NCBI GenBank assembly: GCA_025934485.1
Contig: JAICXX010000007.1
Location: forward strand, 1 to 64,000
Reading direction: 5' to 3'
DNA length: 64,000 nt
DNA from: Chitinophagaceae bacterium
GTDB taxonomy: Bacteria; Bacteroidota; Bacteroidia; Chitinophagales; Chitinophagaceae
Below, one piece after another: positions 19,001-27,366 of this stretch; position 1 is the stretch's first letter, and every line of letters begins with the position of its first letter. A program made the translations under genes and the position numbers. The notes under the pieces were generated by a model. It was not told where the DNA came from and searched no databases. It saw only the letters and a list, made by a program, of their open reading frames with translations.

Positions 19001-20721
19001 TCCCCAGACTTTCTGCAGGCGGCCCCTATACCCTTGCCATCAGCGAGCAGGGAAGACCCGAAACCCGGGTGGAATTCAAAAATATCCTCATCGGCGATGT
19101 CTGGCTGGCTTCTGGTCAGTCCAACATGGAGTTCCAGGTACAACAGGCAAAAAATGCCGCGGGCGAAATGTCGAACGCCTCCTATCCCGACATCCGTTTG
19201 CTTCTCGTCGGCCAGGATAAAAAACTTACTCCGCAAACCGATATTCACACCGCCGGCTGGAAGGCCGCCGACTCCAATAGCGTAAAACCATTCTCCGCCG
19301 CGGCCTTTTTCTTCGCCCGTAAAATTTACGCGGAGCAACATGTACCCATCGGTATCATCCAGAGCACCTGGGGCGGAACACCCGTACAGGCCTGGACAAG
19401 TAAAGAGAAATTGCGGACCTCCCCAATCACTAAAAACGCCGCCCTGGCAAACGATACGCTTACCGAAAACAATTTTATACAGGATAGCCTCAACCAGATT
19501 CGCTTTTGGGAAATCGTTAACAACCCGCAAAACAATACCGGCGAGCGCATCCCGCTTCCTGGATATAACGATACGAACTGGGCGAAGATCGAAATGCCCC
19601 GGTTGATCAAAGACTTCGGCATCGGCTATTATGAAGGGATCATGTGGTTCCGCAAAAAGCTCGTGTTGCCGCCGGATTTTTCAACGACATCCCTTACCCT
19701 CGCGCTGGGCCATCCGGAGATGTGCTATTCGGTTTATTTCAACGGGGTGGAAATTTGTAAAGATGTCTGGAATGCAGCCCCACATCATATTTACAACATT
19801 CCCTCGACCATCGTACGAAAAGGCGAGAACATCATCGTTATCCGAATGGCCATGTTATGGGGTGGGGGAGGACTAAACTCACCCGCCGAAGATCTCTATC
19901 TCACCGACGGCAAGACCAAAATATCCCTGGCCGGTGAATGGCTATATAAAAAGGACCTTGAACCCCTCCCGCATATCCACAACTATCAGTATTATCCCGA
20001 TGTCTTGTTCAATGGCATGATAAACCCCCTGATCCCCTACGGCATCACCGGATTCCTCTGGTACCAGGGCGAAGCCAACGACACCCAGGCCTATAACTAC
20101 CGGAAGATGTTCCCGATGTTGATAACGGATTGGCGCCAAAGGTGGCAACGCGGCAACCTACCTTTTTTATTCGTCCAACTCGCCAACTTTAAAGCCCGAA
20201 AACCCGTTCCCGCTGAAAGCGAGTGGGCGGAATTGCGCGAAGCCCAGGCCATGGCCCTCTCCCTGCCGCAAACCGCCATGGCTTGTACCATCGACATCGG
20301 CGAAGGGGACAATATTCACTATGCGGACAAACAAGACGTCGGCCTTCGTCTCGCTCTTGCCGCCGCCAGGCTTGTTTACCACCAACCTATTATTGCATCC
20401 GGGCCCACGTACAAAACCCTGACGATCCGGGGCGACCGGATTCGTATCCGCTTCACCAACACCGGTTCGGGTTTGAAAACGCGCGATGGAAATGCGATCA
20501 CCGGATTCGCCATCGCCGGCGAGGACCGGCATTTCTATTGGGCAGATGCACAAATCACCGGCGACGAAGTAATTGTCCATTCCGATAAAGTACCCGCTCC
20601 CAAAGCAGTGAGATACGCCTGGGCCGATAACCCGGCCTGTAACCTCATAAATTCGGCAGAACTGCCGGCCGTACCGTTTCGCACCGACGACTGGCCCGGG
20701 CTCACCGAACCAAAAAAATAA
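16066..20721 (+). CDS. GH2 beta-galactosidase fused to a CE20-like (SGNH) acetylesterase
   Basis: A 1551-residue two-enzyme fusion with a signal peptide ending LTASAQ. Residues about 25-620 are GH2: sugar-binding jelly roll (DLPHDWAVELPFD), Ig domain and TIM barrel with acid/base E438 in IGNEEW and probable nucleophile E513 in GTEEGQ. DUF4982-like and Ig C-terminal domains with an extra beta insert follow (about 630-920). From about residue 925 (VSLPKVFGDNMVLQ) runs a sialate-O-acetylesterase-type SGNH domain: Ser S1019 in ASGQSNMEF and the D1415-x-x-H1418 pair in DNIHYADK. A jelly-roll insert of about 150 residues splits the SGNH domain, as in the CE20 xyloglucan acetylesterase described from Xanthomonas. 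The two halves would remove galactose and its O-acetyl groups from xyloglucan side chains. GH2 specificity is inferred. Confidence 0.85.
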   Translation: MIRTLYIVGLFLTLTASAQREESRIDKSWRFALGHATDAHQDFNHATAPFSYYAKAGAGDGPAAADFDDRSWRVVDLPHDWAVELPFDARGSHSHGYRAIGRNFPQNSIGWYRKTFYIPTTDQGRRISIRFDGVFRDSKVWVNGFYLGNEQGGYNGFSYDITDYLKYGGTNTISVRADATMEEGWFYEGAGIYRHVWLTKTAALHMAENGVCVQPRIEGLTTDGLSAQNAAVAASITLINQQRHGDTVTLRQTILDSAGNIVATGTAHALRLAPGETTDIPNSLDLRNPRLWSTTNPYLYTLTTTVLHGDATVDSCATTFGCRTIRWDPNAGFFLNGIHIELKGTNDHQDHAGVGTAIPDELWGYRLRCLKSIGANAYRCAHNPPAPELLDACDRLGILVIDENRWMGVTPQMTDPLRRMILRDRNHPSIIAWSIGNEEWAMEGTPTGARVASTLQDYVRTLDTTRPVTVAISGGWGNGISSVIELMGYNYIAHGSTDDEHKRYPWQPGVGTEEGQMTTTRGVYVDDPAAHRIAAYDRPPLPGFYNLEDGWKHYAARPYLAGMFIWSGFDYRGEPSPFGWPSVSSYTGVLDACGFPKDIAWYFRSWWTTQPTLHLFPHWSWPGREGKPISVWAYSNCDQVELFLNHKSLGKKPVPPNGHVEWSVPYHPGTLEAVGYTKGKMTLTDEVQTTGPATRIVLQPETDGDSCRIAVVTVKAVDAAGRAVPVADNEIAFTLHGPARIIGVGNGDQVSHEADKFVEQIKSIPVSNIRRTKENGEAFDDADTSVNTIHSTGDIVLTDVPDSATFRLFYQSIGTQQKIYLNGALIGTPDDASLRSEFAIDRKLLHPGNNVLTITATPFRKKFMWDELNHDPGTLQVVVPAAQWKRRLFNGLAQVIIESTGQPGNILLTATSADLEPATVALNHHVSLPKVFGDNMVLQRNIPIPVWGQANPGAVITATLGKTAVTTTTDQQGKWMLHFPRLSAGGPYTLAISEQGRPETRVEFKNILIGDVWLASGQSNMEFQVQQAKNAAGEMSNASYPDIRLLLVGQDKKLTPQTDIHTAGWKAADSNSVKPFSAAAFFFARKIYAEQHVPIGIIQSTWGGTPVQAWTSKEKLRTSPITKNAALANDTLTENNFIQDSLNQIRFWEIVNNPQNNTGERIPLPGYNDTNWAKIEMPRLIKDFGIGYYEGIMWFRKKLVLPPDFSTTSLTLALGHPEMCYSVYFNGVEICKDVWNAAPHHIYNIPSTIVRKGENIIVIRMAMLWGGGGLNSPAEDLYLTDGKTKISLAGEWLYKKDLEPLPHIHNYQYYPDVLFNGMINPLIPYGITGFLWYQGEANDTQAYNYRKMFPMLITDWRQRWQRGNLPFLFVQLANFKARKPVPAESEWAELREAQAMALSLPQTAMACTIDIGEGDNIHYADKQDVGLRLALAAARLVYHQPIIASGPTYKTLTIRGDRIRIRFTNTGSGLKTRDGNAITGFAIAGEDRHFYWADAQITGDEVIVHSDKVPAPKAVRYAWADNPACNLINSAELPAVPFRTDDWPGLTEPKK

Positions 20722-20724
20722 CTT

Positions 20725-23274
20725 ATGCCTAAGTATCCTCTTTTTTTCCTGCTATTGTTCGTTGGCCGTCAGGCTTTCGCCCAACACATGCCCTCGACCG
20801 TCGCCGTGATTTCCCCCAACAAAGCCGTCAAAGCAACAGTAGAACTGGATGCCCGCGGACATTTGCACTACAACGTCACCTGCACAAAGAACGGCACACC
20901 GATCACCGTGGTCCCGCAATCAGCCCTCGGCATCAGCACAAACGACGCAGATTTCTCCCACGACCTCGCCTACACCGGCTTGATAAGCGACCGAAAGATC
21001 GTCGACCACTACCACCTGATCCACGGTAAACGCAGCGAATGCCACAACGAAGCAATGGAGAAGACCTTCCGCTTCAGCACGAAAAATGGCCGCCTTCTCG
21101 ACCTGACCTTCCGCGCCTATGACAACGGCGTGGCCTTCCGGTATACGCTCCCTCAAACTTCCGGCGAGCACCGCGGCGTAACCCCCGAGGACCGCCGCAT
21201 AACCGGCGAACGCACCAGCTTCGTGATCCCCGATGGAACCCAACGATGGATGCAGCAATATACCCCAACCTACGAAGCGCTATATCCCTCGGCCACCACT
21301 GGAAAAGCGGACGCGCCGGATCATCAGCAATGGGGATTCCCGGCACTATACGAACTACAAAACACCCCGCTGTGGGTGCTCATCACGGAGGCGGACGTCT
21401 CGAGAGACAACTGCGCCTCTCACCTTTCCAATAAAGATGATAGCACCATCTACAGGGTGACGATGCCGGAAGATGCCATCCCCGCCGGCCCTGGCTGGAA
21501 GTCGGCCTGGCGCGTGCTCATGATCGGCAGTCTCGCAGACATCGTCGGATCGACCCTCGTGACAGACCTCAGCGACCCATCGAAGCTCGATACCACAAGC
21601 TGGATCAAGCCGGGCCCCGTGGCCTGGGTCTATTGGGCATATAACCATGGCTCGAAGGACTACGAAAAAGTTGTCGAATACGTCAACCTCGCAAAAGCCA
21701 TGCACTGGCCGTATGTGCTCATCGACTGGGAATGGGACCGCATGGGCAATGGCGGTAACATCGAAGACGCCGTCGCCTATGCCCGGAGCCAGGGGATAAA
21801 ACCCCTGATGTGGTACAACTCCCGGGATTCCCTGAGCTCCAGCGCCGGCCTCGACCCCTATGGCCGATTGACAACCCACGAGGCGCGATGCAAGGAATTT
21901 GCCTGGCTCAACAAGATCGGCGTCTTTGGCGTCAAGGTCGACTTCTTCGAAGACGACCGCCAAAAAGAAATGGCCTATTATCTCGATCTGCTGCAAGACG
22001 CGGCAAACTATCACCTCATGGTGGATTTCCACGGCGCGACGATCCCCAAAGGATGGGACCGGACCTATCCCAACCTGATGACGATGGAAGCGGTCTATGG
22101 AGCGGAATGGTATGCCTACGCACCCGTCCTCACCCGGCAAGGCGCAAAACACAACGCGACCCTGCCGTTTACCCGCAACGTAGTAGGGCCCATGGATTAT
22201 ACACCGGTCACCTTCACCGACGCCCTGTTCCCGCATACGACCACCTTTGCACACGAGCTGGCGCTATCCGTCGTCTTCGAGTCGGGGCTACAGCACTTTG
22301 CCGACCGGCCGGCGGGCTTCGATTCGCTTCCCGCACCGGAGCGCCAATTTCTCATGACCGTACCCGTCGCATGGGACGACACCCGTCTTATCGACGGCTT
22401 CCCCGGCGAGCGCGTAGTCATCGCCCGCCGTAAAGACCACACCTGGTACATCGGCGGCCTGAACGGCCAGGACCAGCCGCAAACCCTCCAACTACACTTC
22501 GATTTCTTACCCGCCGGCGCCTACGATCTCAAACTCATCCGCGACGGCGCAACCGGCAAGGAATTCAACACCCAAACCATACCGATAACAAAAGACAGCA
22601 AAATTGAAGTAAACTGCCTGCCCCGCGGCGGATTCGCAGCGACCCTGGTGCCGGCAAAGCCCGGATCACAAACCTCCGATTCATTGTCGTTGAATGCGAT
22701 CCCACAGAAATTATTTTGGGAAAAACACCCGTTGAAGTTTTCAAATTTCGGGGATAGCCTTATCATTGAAGCCCCAGGCGGAACGGATATATACAGGGAT
22801 TCCTATGGTTATTACTCGCCAAACAAGGCCCCAAGATTATTATTTCAGGCGGATAGCAATTTCATTCTTACCGTAGATGTCCGGCATGCCTTTTCTGACG
22901 AATGGAACGCGGGAGGTATTCTATTGGAGGCCGACAGCACGCACTGGATAAAATTCTGCTTTGAAAAAGATTATAAAGGAGCTCATAGGATTGTGAGTGT
23001 AGTGACCGACGATTACTCGGATGACTGCAATGCAGTAGCACTCCCAACTAATGGAGCCTTTTTGAAATTGGCTAAAGCCGGGGATGTGATCATTCTATAT
23101 TATTCCCAGGATGGCAGCACCTGGTATATGGCCCGGCGGCTGCGGTATGTGTTTACCAGCCCTTTGCTGGTTGGGTTTTTGGCTCAGGCGCCGGGAGCAC
23201 GAAGCAATGCCGTCCATTTTAGCCATATTCGATATCAATTAAAGAAGGTGGTCAATCCTTTTGCGGTTGATTGA
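20725..23274 (+). CDS. GH97 glycosidase (retaining alpha-galactosidase-like) with C-terminal DUF1349-like domain
   Basis: An 849-residue secreted enzyme, signal peptide ending RQAFAQ, starting 3 bp after the fusion gene. The GH97 N-terminal beta-sandwich is followed by a barrel with VKVDFF (D406) and GAEW (E461). An Asp at this position marks the retaining alpha-galactosidase branch of GH97; inverting SusB-type alpha-glucosidases lack it. The 55-residue spacing to E461 equals that of the nucleophile and acid/base pair in the Bacteroides alpha-galactosidase as I recall it. Residues about 650-849 form an extra concanavalin-like domain resembling DUF1349 (NAGGILLEADSTHWIKFCFE). The DNA for this tail is visibly more AT-rich than the rest of the gene, suggesting separate origin. 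Confidence 0.85.
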   Translation: MPKYPLFFLLLFVGRQAFAQHMPSTVAVISPNKAVKATVELDARGHLHYNVTCTKNGTPITVVPQSALGISTNDADFSHDLAYTGLISDRKIVDHYHLIHGKRSECHNEAMEKTFRFSTKNGRLLDLTFRAYDNGVAFRYTLPQTSGEHRGVTPEDRRITGERTSFVIPDGTQRWMQQYTPTYEALYPSATTGKADAPDHQQWGFPALYELQNTPLWVLITEADVSRDNCASHLSNKDDSTIYRVTMPEDAIPAGPGWKSAWRVLMIGSLADIVGSTLVTDLSDPSKLDTTSWIKPGPVAWVYWAYNHGSKDYEKVVEYVNLAKAMHWPYVLIDWEWDRMGNGGNIEDAVAYARSQGIKPLMWYNSRDSLSSSAGLDPYGRLTTHEARCKEFAWLNKIGVFGVKVDFFEDDRQKEMAYYLDLLQDAANYHLMVDFHGATIPKGWDRTYPNLMTMEAVYGAEWYAYAPVLTRQGAKHNATLPFTRNVVGPMDYTPVTFTDALFPHTTTFAHELALSVVFESGLQHFADRPAGFDSLPAPERQFLMTVPVAWDDTRLIDGFPGERVVIARRKDHTWYIGGLNGQDQPQTLQLHFDFLPAGAYDLKLIRDGATGKEFNTQTIPITKDSKIEVNCLPRGGFAATLVPAKPGSQTSDSLSLNAIPQKLFWEKHPLKFSNFGDSLIIEAPGGTDIYRDSYGYYSPNKAPRLLFQADSNFILTVDVRHAFSDEWNAGGILLEADSTHWIKFCFEKDYKGAHRIVSVVTDDYSDDCNAVALPTNGAFLKLAKAGDVIILYYSQDGSTWYMARRLRYVFTSPLLVGFLAQAPGARSNAVHFSHIRYQLKKVVNPFAVD

Positions 23275-23509
23275 TTAAATAATGAAACACTTATCCATAT
23301 TTACCGCAAGGCTAAAATTTATTCTTCAATACGGCACGGTAAATATACTTTAGTTGATTTCTGGTACAGTCATTGTGGCCCGTGTTTAAGAGAGTTTGAA
23401 GAATTAAAGAAGATCTATGAAGTCTCCGTACGGTTTTACCATAGCTGGCATTTCTATTGATGATAGAAAGCCCATACAAGTAGGATCATTCAAAGAGATC
23501 CTGACTTGA
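23275..23509 (+). pseudogene. Thioredoxin-like (TlpA/AhpC-TSA) fragment with frameshift
   Basis: Frame 1 from 23275 reads through GKYTLVDFWYSHCGPC, the redox-active W-x-x-x-C-x-P-C motif of TlpA-like thioredoxins, and on to REFEELKKIYE, then breaks. From about 23420 the homology continues in the next frame (KSPYGFTIAGISIDDRKP) to a stop at 23507. A net frameshift at about 23417-23423 explains this. There is no good start codon and the C-terminal cis-Pro half is missing, so this is a remnant and not a working gene. It is AT-rich compared with its neighbours. It lies between GH97 and the GH29 gene. Confidence 0.75.
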
Positions 23510-23561
23510 AAAGTTTGACCTTATTTTTGAAAATGAATCTTCATTAAGATCAACAATAGAT

Positions 23562-25067
23562 ATGAAACTTAATTTTCTTTTGATCTTCTTCGTATTTTCG
23601 GTTTTACAAGTAAAATCGCAGCCGGGTAAAAGTGACATATATGGCGGAATACACTCCCTGCCAAAACGGATCCCGGCATCCCAATATGGCCTGGTACAAC
23701 AGCCCAACGATAAAGTGAAATGGCTGCTGGATGCCCGTTTCGGGATGTTCATACATTGGGGCTTATATGCCGGTCCGGCGAGGGGCGAATGGTATATGGA
23801 AAACGCGGCAGTCCCGGTGTATAAATACAGGGAGCTGGCCTATCCCTCCTCCGGAGACGAATATTTCGAAGCGGATAAATTCGATGCTGGTGCTTGGGCG
23901 GCGCTGGCGAAAAAGGCGGGAATGAGATATATGTGTCTCACCGCCATGCATCATGACGGATATGCACTGTTCGATAGCCGCTATATGAATTCGTTTACCA
24001 GCAAACAAACGCTTAACAGGGATTTTGTAAAGGAATATACAGATGCCTGCCGTAAAGCGGGTCTGAAAGTGGGTCTTTATAAGACCTTGATCAATTGGCG
24101 CTATCCCGGCTATTTTGACGTTACCGGTACAGATGCAAAGAAGAACAGGTGGAATTATGCCACCGATCCCTCGCACAAGGAGAACGCCCGCTTGATGAAA
24201 GAGGGCCTGTATGCAGACACCAAAACCCTGATGACCAACTACGGTAAGATCGATATGATCTTCTGGGATGGCGGCTGGCTTGCACAGCAGGGGACCGACG
24301 CGGATGCCGCCTATTTTTGGGAGCCGGGCAAGTTTCTGAGCCCTACCAATCCCTGGCCGGTGAACCCTTATTTTCAGGACATCGATTCAGCTTCCGGAAA
24401 ACCGCTCGGTCTCATGGGCCTCGTGCGCAAATATCAACCCGACATTATTGTGAACCCCCGGTCCGGCTGGATGGGCGATTTCCAAAGTGAGGAGGGAAGC
24501 GCGCCTATCACGGGACCCGTCCGCACAAAGGAGATCTGGCAAAAATGTATGACGATGGGCGGCGCCTGGGGATATACCCGCGCTATGGAAGACACCAATC
24601 AGCTGATTTCTTTCGCGGGGATAAAGCGCATGATCGCCGATGTAACGATCCGGAATATGTCGTTACTGCTGAATGTCGGGCCGGACCGGCACGGCGTGAT
24701 CAGCAATGCGATCACTCATTTGCTGGAAGAAACCGGTGCCTGGCTTAGTCCGCGGGCAGAGGCGATCTACGGCACCTTTGGGGGACCCTGGGATCCAAAG
24801 GACGGCCAATTTGGATTTGCCTATCGGGATAGTACCATTTATGTTTTTCTGCTGGACGATTTTAAAAAGAATACGTTTACTCTCCCGGCCGTAAATCCCG
24901 GCCAAAGGATTATCAGGGCGTATGAAGTAGGCCGAAGTTCAAAGATCTCGTTTTCGCAGGATCATAAAAGGGAGATCAGGATAAGCTTTCCGCCCGCCGA
25001 TGATAATATCCGCATCTTTGCCATAGTGCTGAACCGCAATGTGAGTGGCCTGACTTCATCGAAGTAG
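23562..25067 (+). CDS. GH29 alpha-L-fucosidase (PUL A)
   Basis: A 501-residue secreted enzyme with signal peptide ending LQVKSQ. GH29 features are FGMFIHWGLYAGPARGEWY, the substrate-pocket TAMHHDGYALFDS, and the nucleophile D236 in MIFWDGGW. A C-terminal beta-domain follows (VNPGQRIIRAYEVG). It would release fucose from the galactosyl-fucosyl side chain of xyloglucan; the positional preference cannot be read here. The start ATG at 23562 follows an AT-rich stretch holding a broken thioredoxin gene, and a second thioredoxin fragment overlaps its last 12 bases on the other strand. It may therefore have been inserted into or rearranged with the PUL A operon. Confidence 0.9.
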   Translation: MKLNFLLIFFVFSVLQVKSQPGKSDIYGGIHSLPKRIPASQYGLVQQPNDKVKWLLDARFGMFIHWGLYAGPARGEWYMENAAVPVYKYRELAYPSSGDEYFEADKFDAGAWAALAKKAGMRYMCLTAMHHDGYALFDSRYMNSFTSKQTLNRDFVKEYTDACRKAGLKVGLYKTLINWRYPGYFDVTGTDAKKNRWNYATDPSHKENARLMKEGLYADTKTLMTNYGKIDMIFWDGGWLAQQGTDADAAYFWEPGKFLSPTNPWPVNPYFQDIDSASGKPLGLMGLVRKYQPDIIVNPRSGWMGDFQSEEGSAPITGPVRTKEIWQKCMTMGGAWGYTRAMEDTNQLISFAGIKRMIADVTIRNMSLLLNVGPDRHGVISNAITHLLEETGAWLSPRAEAIYGTFGGPWDPKDGQFGFAYRDSTIYVFLLDDFKKNTFTLPAVNPGQRIIRAYEVGRSSKISFSQDHKREIRISFPPADDNIRIFAIVLNRNVSGLTSSK

Positions 25068-25289
25068 TTCGCTTAGCCTGGAATCCCACGCATTCCCTAA
25101 CAAGGTCTTGCCAATGATAAGTCCATTGGGGTCGATTAAAAAGTTTTGAGAAATGGCCTGGACGCCAAATGCTTTTGCCGCCACGCCATCCGCAGCCCCC
25201 TGTGCCGGTTGCTGACTGGCCAGACGATCTTCCACCAAACTTTCCCTAGCTACGGCCTGAAAGCCCTTAAGGGCCTGGTTGTACGCCAT
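25056..25289 (-). pseudogene. C-terminal fragment of a TlpA-like thioredoxin
   Basis: On the minus strand a 77-codon frame contains AFGVQAISQNFLIDPNG followed by LIIGKTLLGNAWDSRLSELL. This is the usual end of a TlpA/AhpC-TSA thioredoxin: the cis-Pro strand (here Ser replaces the usual Pro after AI), the 'FLIDPNG' hairpin and the last helix. The N-terminal half with the CxxC motif is absent, so it is a remnant. It overlaps the GH29 3' end by 12 bases. It is more GC-rich than the N-terminal fragment at 23275, so the two may or may not come from one gene. Confidence 0.6.
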
Positions 25290-25386
25290 TCTTTACCGAT
25301 GACCGTGCAGTGAAAAGTTAAAAGTAGACGGAGGGAAAAATCGGAAGAGAATTAAGAATATTACTACAGCTGTTTTTTTCGTAAAT

Positions 25387-25394
25387 TAGTTTTG
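25387..25394 (+). promoter_or_regulatory. Candidate Bacteroidota -7 promoter element (TAGTTTTG)
   Basis: TAGTTTTG matches the Bacteroidota -7 consensus TAnnTTTG. No convincing TTTG is found about 20 bp upstream, so only half of the promoter is supported. It would place transcription start near 25400, giving a leader of about 40 bases before the ATG at 25444. That supports the downstream start of the next gene. Confidence 0.35.
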
Positions 25395-25443
25395 GATTCC
25401 AGTGTCCATGCGCCTTGGCAAAAATTGTGTAGTGGATAATCAA

Positions 25444-27366
25444 ATGAGTATGAGATATTTTCGTACCTACGGTTCGGTATTCTTTTGCTGTTTCATCGCC
25501 TTGCAGGCTTCAGCTCAAGCATATTATCCGGGCGGATTGGGCAACTCCAATCTTTTCCTTTGGCTCGATGCCAATAAAAGCTCGTCCATTACCCTGAACG
25601 GTCCTATTCAAGTTAGCGGGTGGGCGGACCTGAGCGGCAACGGAAATAACTTTACACAGGCTACTAGCGGTAACCAACCCACCTATAGCGCGACAGGCAA
25701 TCCATCCAACCTGCCCGCGGTGACATTTACTTCCACGAGCTCCCAATACCTAAGCATCGCCAACCTCTCCGCCTCTATTGCTTTTACCTCCGGGTTCACA
25801 GGATTTAACCAGGTAAGCTACGGCGCCCTCCAGGCGGGCCAGGCCTGGCAGCGTGTCTTCGACTTTGCGAATGGGGCAGGATCGAACAATTTCATGATGG
25901 GCCGCTTTAGCAATTCAGCCAATGCCTATTACGAAGGCTGGAACGGCGCTACCGGCGATCAAACCTGGACTACCACCAATCCCATCGTCAATGGTTCCGA
26001 GGACCTTTATGAGGCCGTCCAGGCGGCCGGAGCGGCCGGGTCTCTTACCGCAGTCAATCATTACCTCGCCGGCGCCGCGCAGGCTTCCGGCGGCCAGGCA
26101 GGTTCCAGCACCCATGTTCCTAACGCCATCGCCCGGACTTCCAACTATATCGGCCGAAGCAATTGGGCGGCAGACAGCTACTTTTCCGGCACCATGTCGG
26201 AGATCCTGCTGTACAACACCGCCTTTAATACCACTCAACGCGTGATCATCGAGAACTATCTTTCCGCAAAATGGAACCAGGCGGTGAGCGTGTCGGGCTA
26301 TATCCCTCCTTCCACGACCTCTTATACCACCAATCTCGTGGGCATCGGTTATACCAGCGCCACGGATAATTTCACGGCCGATGTTTCCGGGTCCACGGAC
26401 GGGCTTGGTTTCAGCAGCGGTACCACCGCAGCCGATTTCCTCTCGGCCGCCGGCTATTCGATGGCCGCCCACAACGGTCAGGCCAATACGGTAATTACCA
26501 ATGCTACTATTCCGGGGATCACCAGCGCCAGTGCGCTAAGCCGCTGGAACCGCAGCTGGAATGTGCAGCTCACCGGCGGGACAGCCACCGGCGCCGTGAC
26601 CCTCAATTTTAATTTCCCTGATTATAACGGCGGCTCATTCAATACCGCCAATACGTTTGCGCTTCTATACAATGCGACCGACGGCACATTTGCTACAGGT
26701 ACTAACAAACTCGTTACGACCCTTTCTGCCACTTCCACTACCAGCATTGTCTCCTTTAAGGTCACGGCCTCCAGCCTCGCCAATGGCTACTATACGATCC
26801 TCTACGGCAGCTCTGCCATCGCGCTGCCGGTAACCCTTTCCAATTTCACCGCTTACGCCGACGGCATGAACGCCATCCTGCAATGGACCACCATGACCCA
26901 AACCGACTTCAGCCACTTCACGGTCGAACGCTCCGGCGACGGCCAGAACTTTTCTTCCATCGGCACCGTAGCGGGCAGCGCCGGCACATCCGGCCCGGAA
27001 CAATATTCGTTTACAGATGCTAACCCGCTCCCGGCGATGAATTATTACCGGCTGGCGATGGTCGACCTCGACGGTACGACCATCTGGTCCGACATCCATT
27101 CGGTCGGCTTCGCCAAAGACACCACACCCTCTTTGTTCACTGTCTATCCCAATCCTGCAGTCAGCAGGCTCCATCTTGTACTTTCCAGTGCCGGGGGCAC
27201 AGTCAGGATCCGGCTGCTCAACAGCCAGGGACAACTACTGCTCACGGTGACCACGGTTGCACCAGCTACCCTGGATATCCCTATGAGCGGGTTTGTAAAG
27301 GGCATCTATTTCGTGGCGGCCGACGGCGCGCACCGTCACGAAGTGCGCAAGATCATCAAGAAGTAG
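25444..27366 (+). CDS. T9SS-secreted concanavalin/LamG-like surface protein
   Basis: A 640-residue secreted protein. The signal peptide (ending LQASAQ) is followed by a lectin-like beta-sandwich (about 25-270; NLFLWLDANKSSSITLNG, then VIIENYLSAKWNQ), a middle beta-rich region, a fibronectin-like stretch (AILQWTTMTQTDFSHFTVER) and a T9SS type A domain at about 565-640 (TVYPNPAVSRL, KGIYFVAADG). No catalytic motif is visible, so a binding or adhesion role at the surface is more likely than hydrolysis. I start at ATG 25444 (or 25450) because upstream frame extensions to 25402 spoil the signal peptide and would precede the predicted transcription start. It lies between the two PULs with gaps on both sides, so it is probably a single-gene unit. 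Confidence 0.8.
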   Translation: MSMRYFRTYGSVFFCCFIALQASAQAYYPGGLGNSNLFLWLDANKSSSITLNGPIQVSGWADLSGNGNNFTQATSGNQPTYSATGNPSNLPAVTFTSTSSQYLSIANLSASIAFTSGFTGFNQVSYGALQAGQAWQRVFDFANGAGSNNFMMGRFSNSANAYYEGWNGATGDQTWTTTNPIVNGSEDLYEAVQAAGAAGSLTAVNHYLAGAAQASGGQAGSSTHVPNAIARTSNYIGRSNWAADSYFSGTMSEILLYNTAFNTTQRVIIENYLSAKWNQAVSVSGYIPPSTTSYTTNLVGIGYTSATDNFTADVSGSTDGLGFSSGTTAADFLSAAGYSMAAHNGQANTVITNATIPGITSASALSRWNRSWNVQLTGGTATGAVTLNFNFPDYNGGSFNTANTFALLYNATDGTFATGTNKLVTTLSATSTTSIVSFKVTASSLANGYYTILYGSSAIALPVTLSNFTAYADGMNAILQWTTMTQTDFSHFTVERSGDGQNFSSIGTVAGSAGTSGPEQYSFTDANPLPAMNYYRLAMVDLDGTTIWSDIHSVGFAKDTTPSLFTVYPNPAVSRLHLVLSSAGGTVRIRLLNSQGQLLLTVTTVAPATLDIPMSGFVKGIYFVAADGAHRHEVRKIIKK

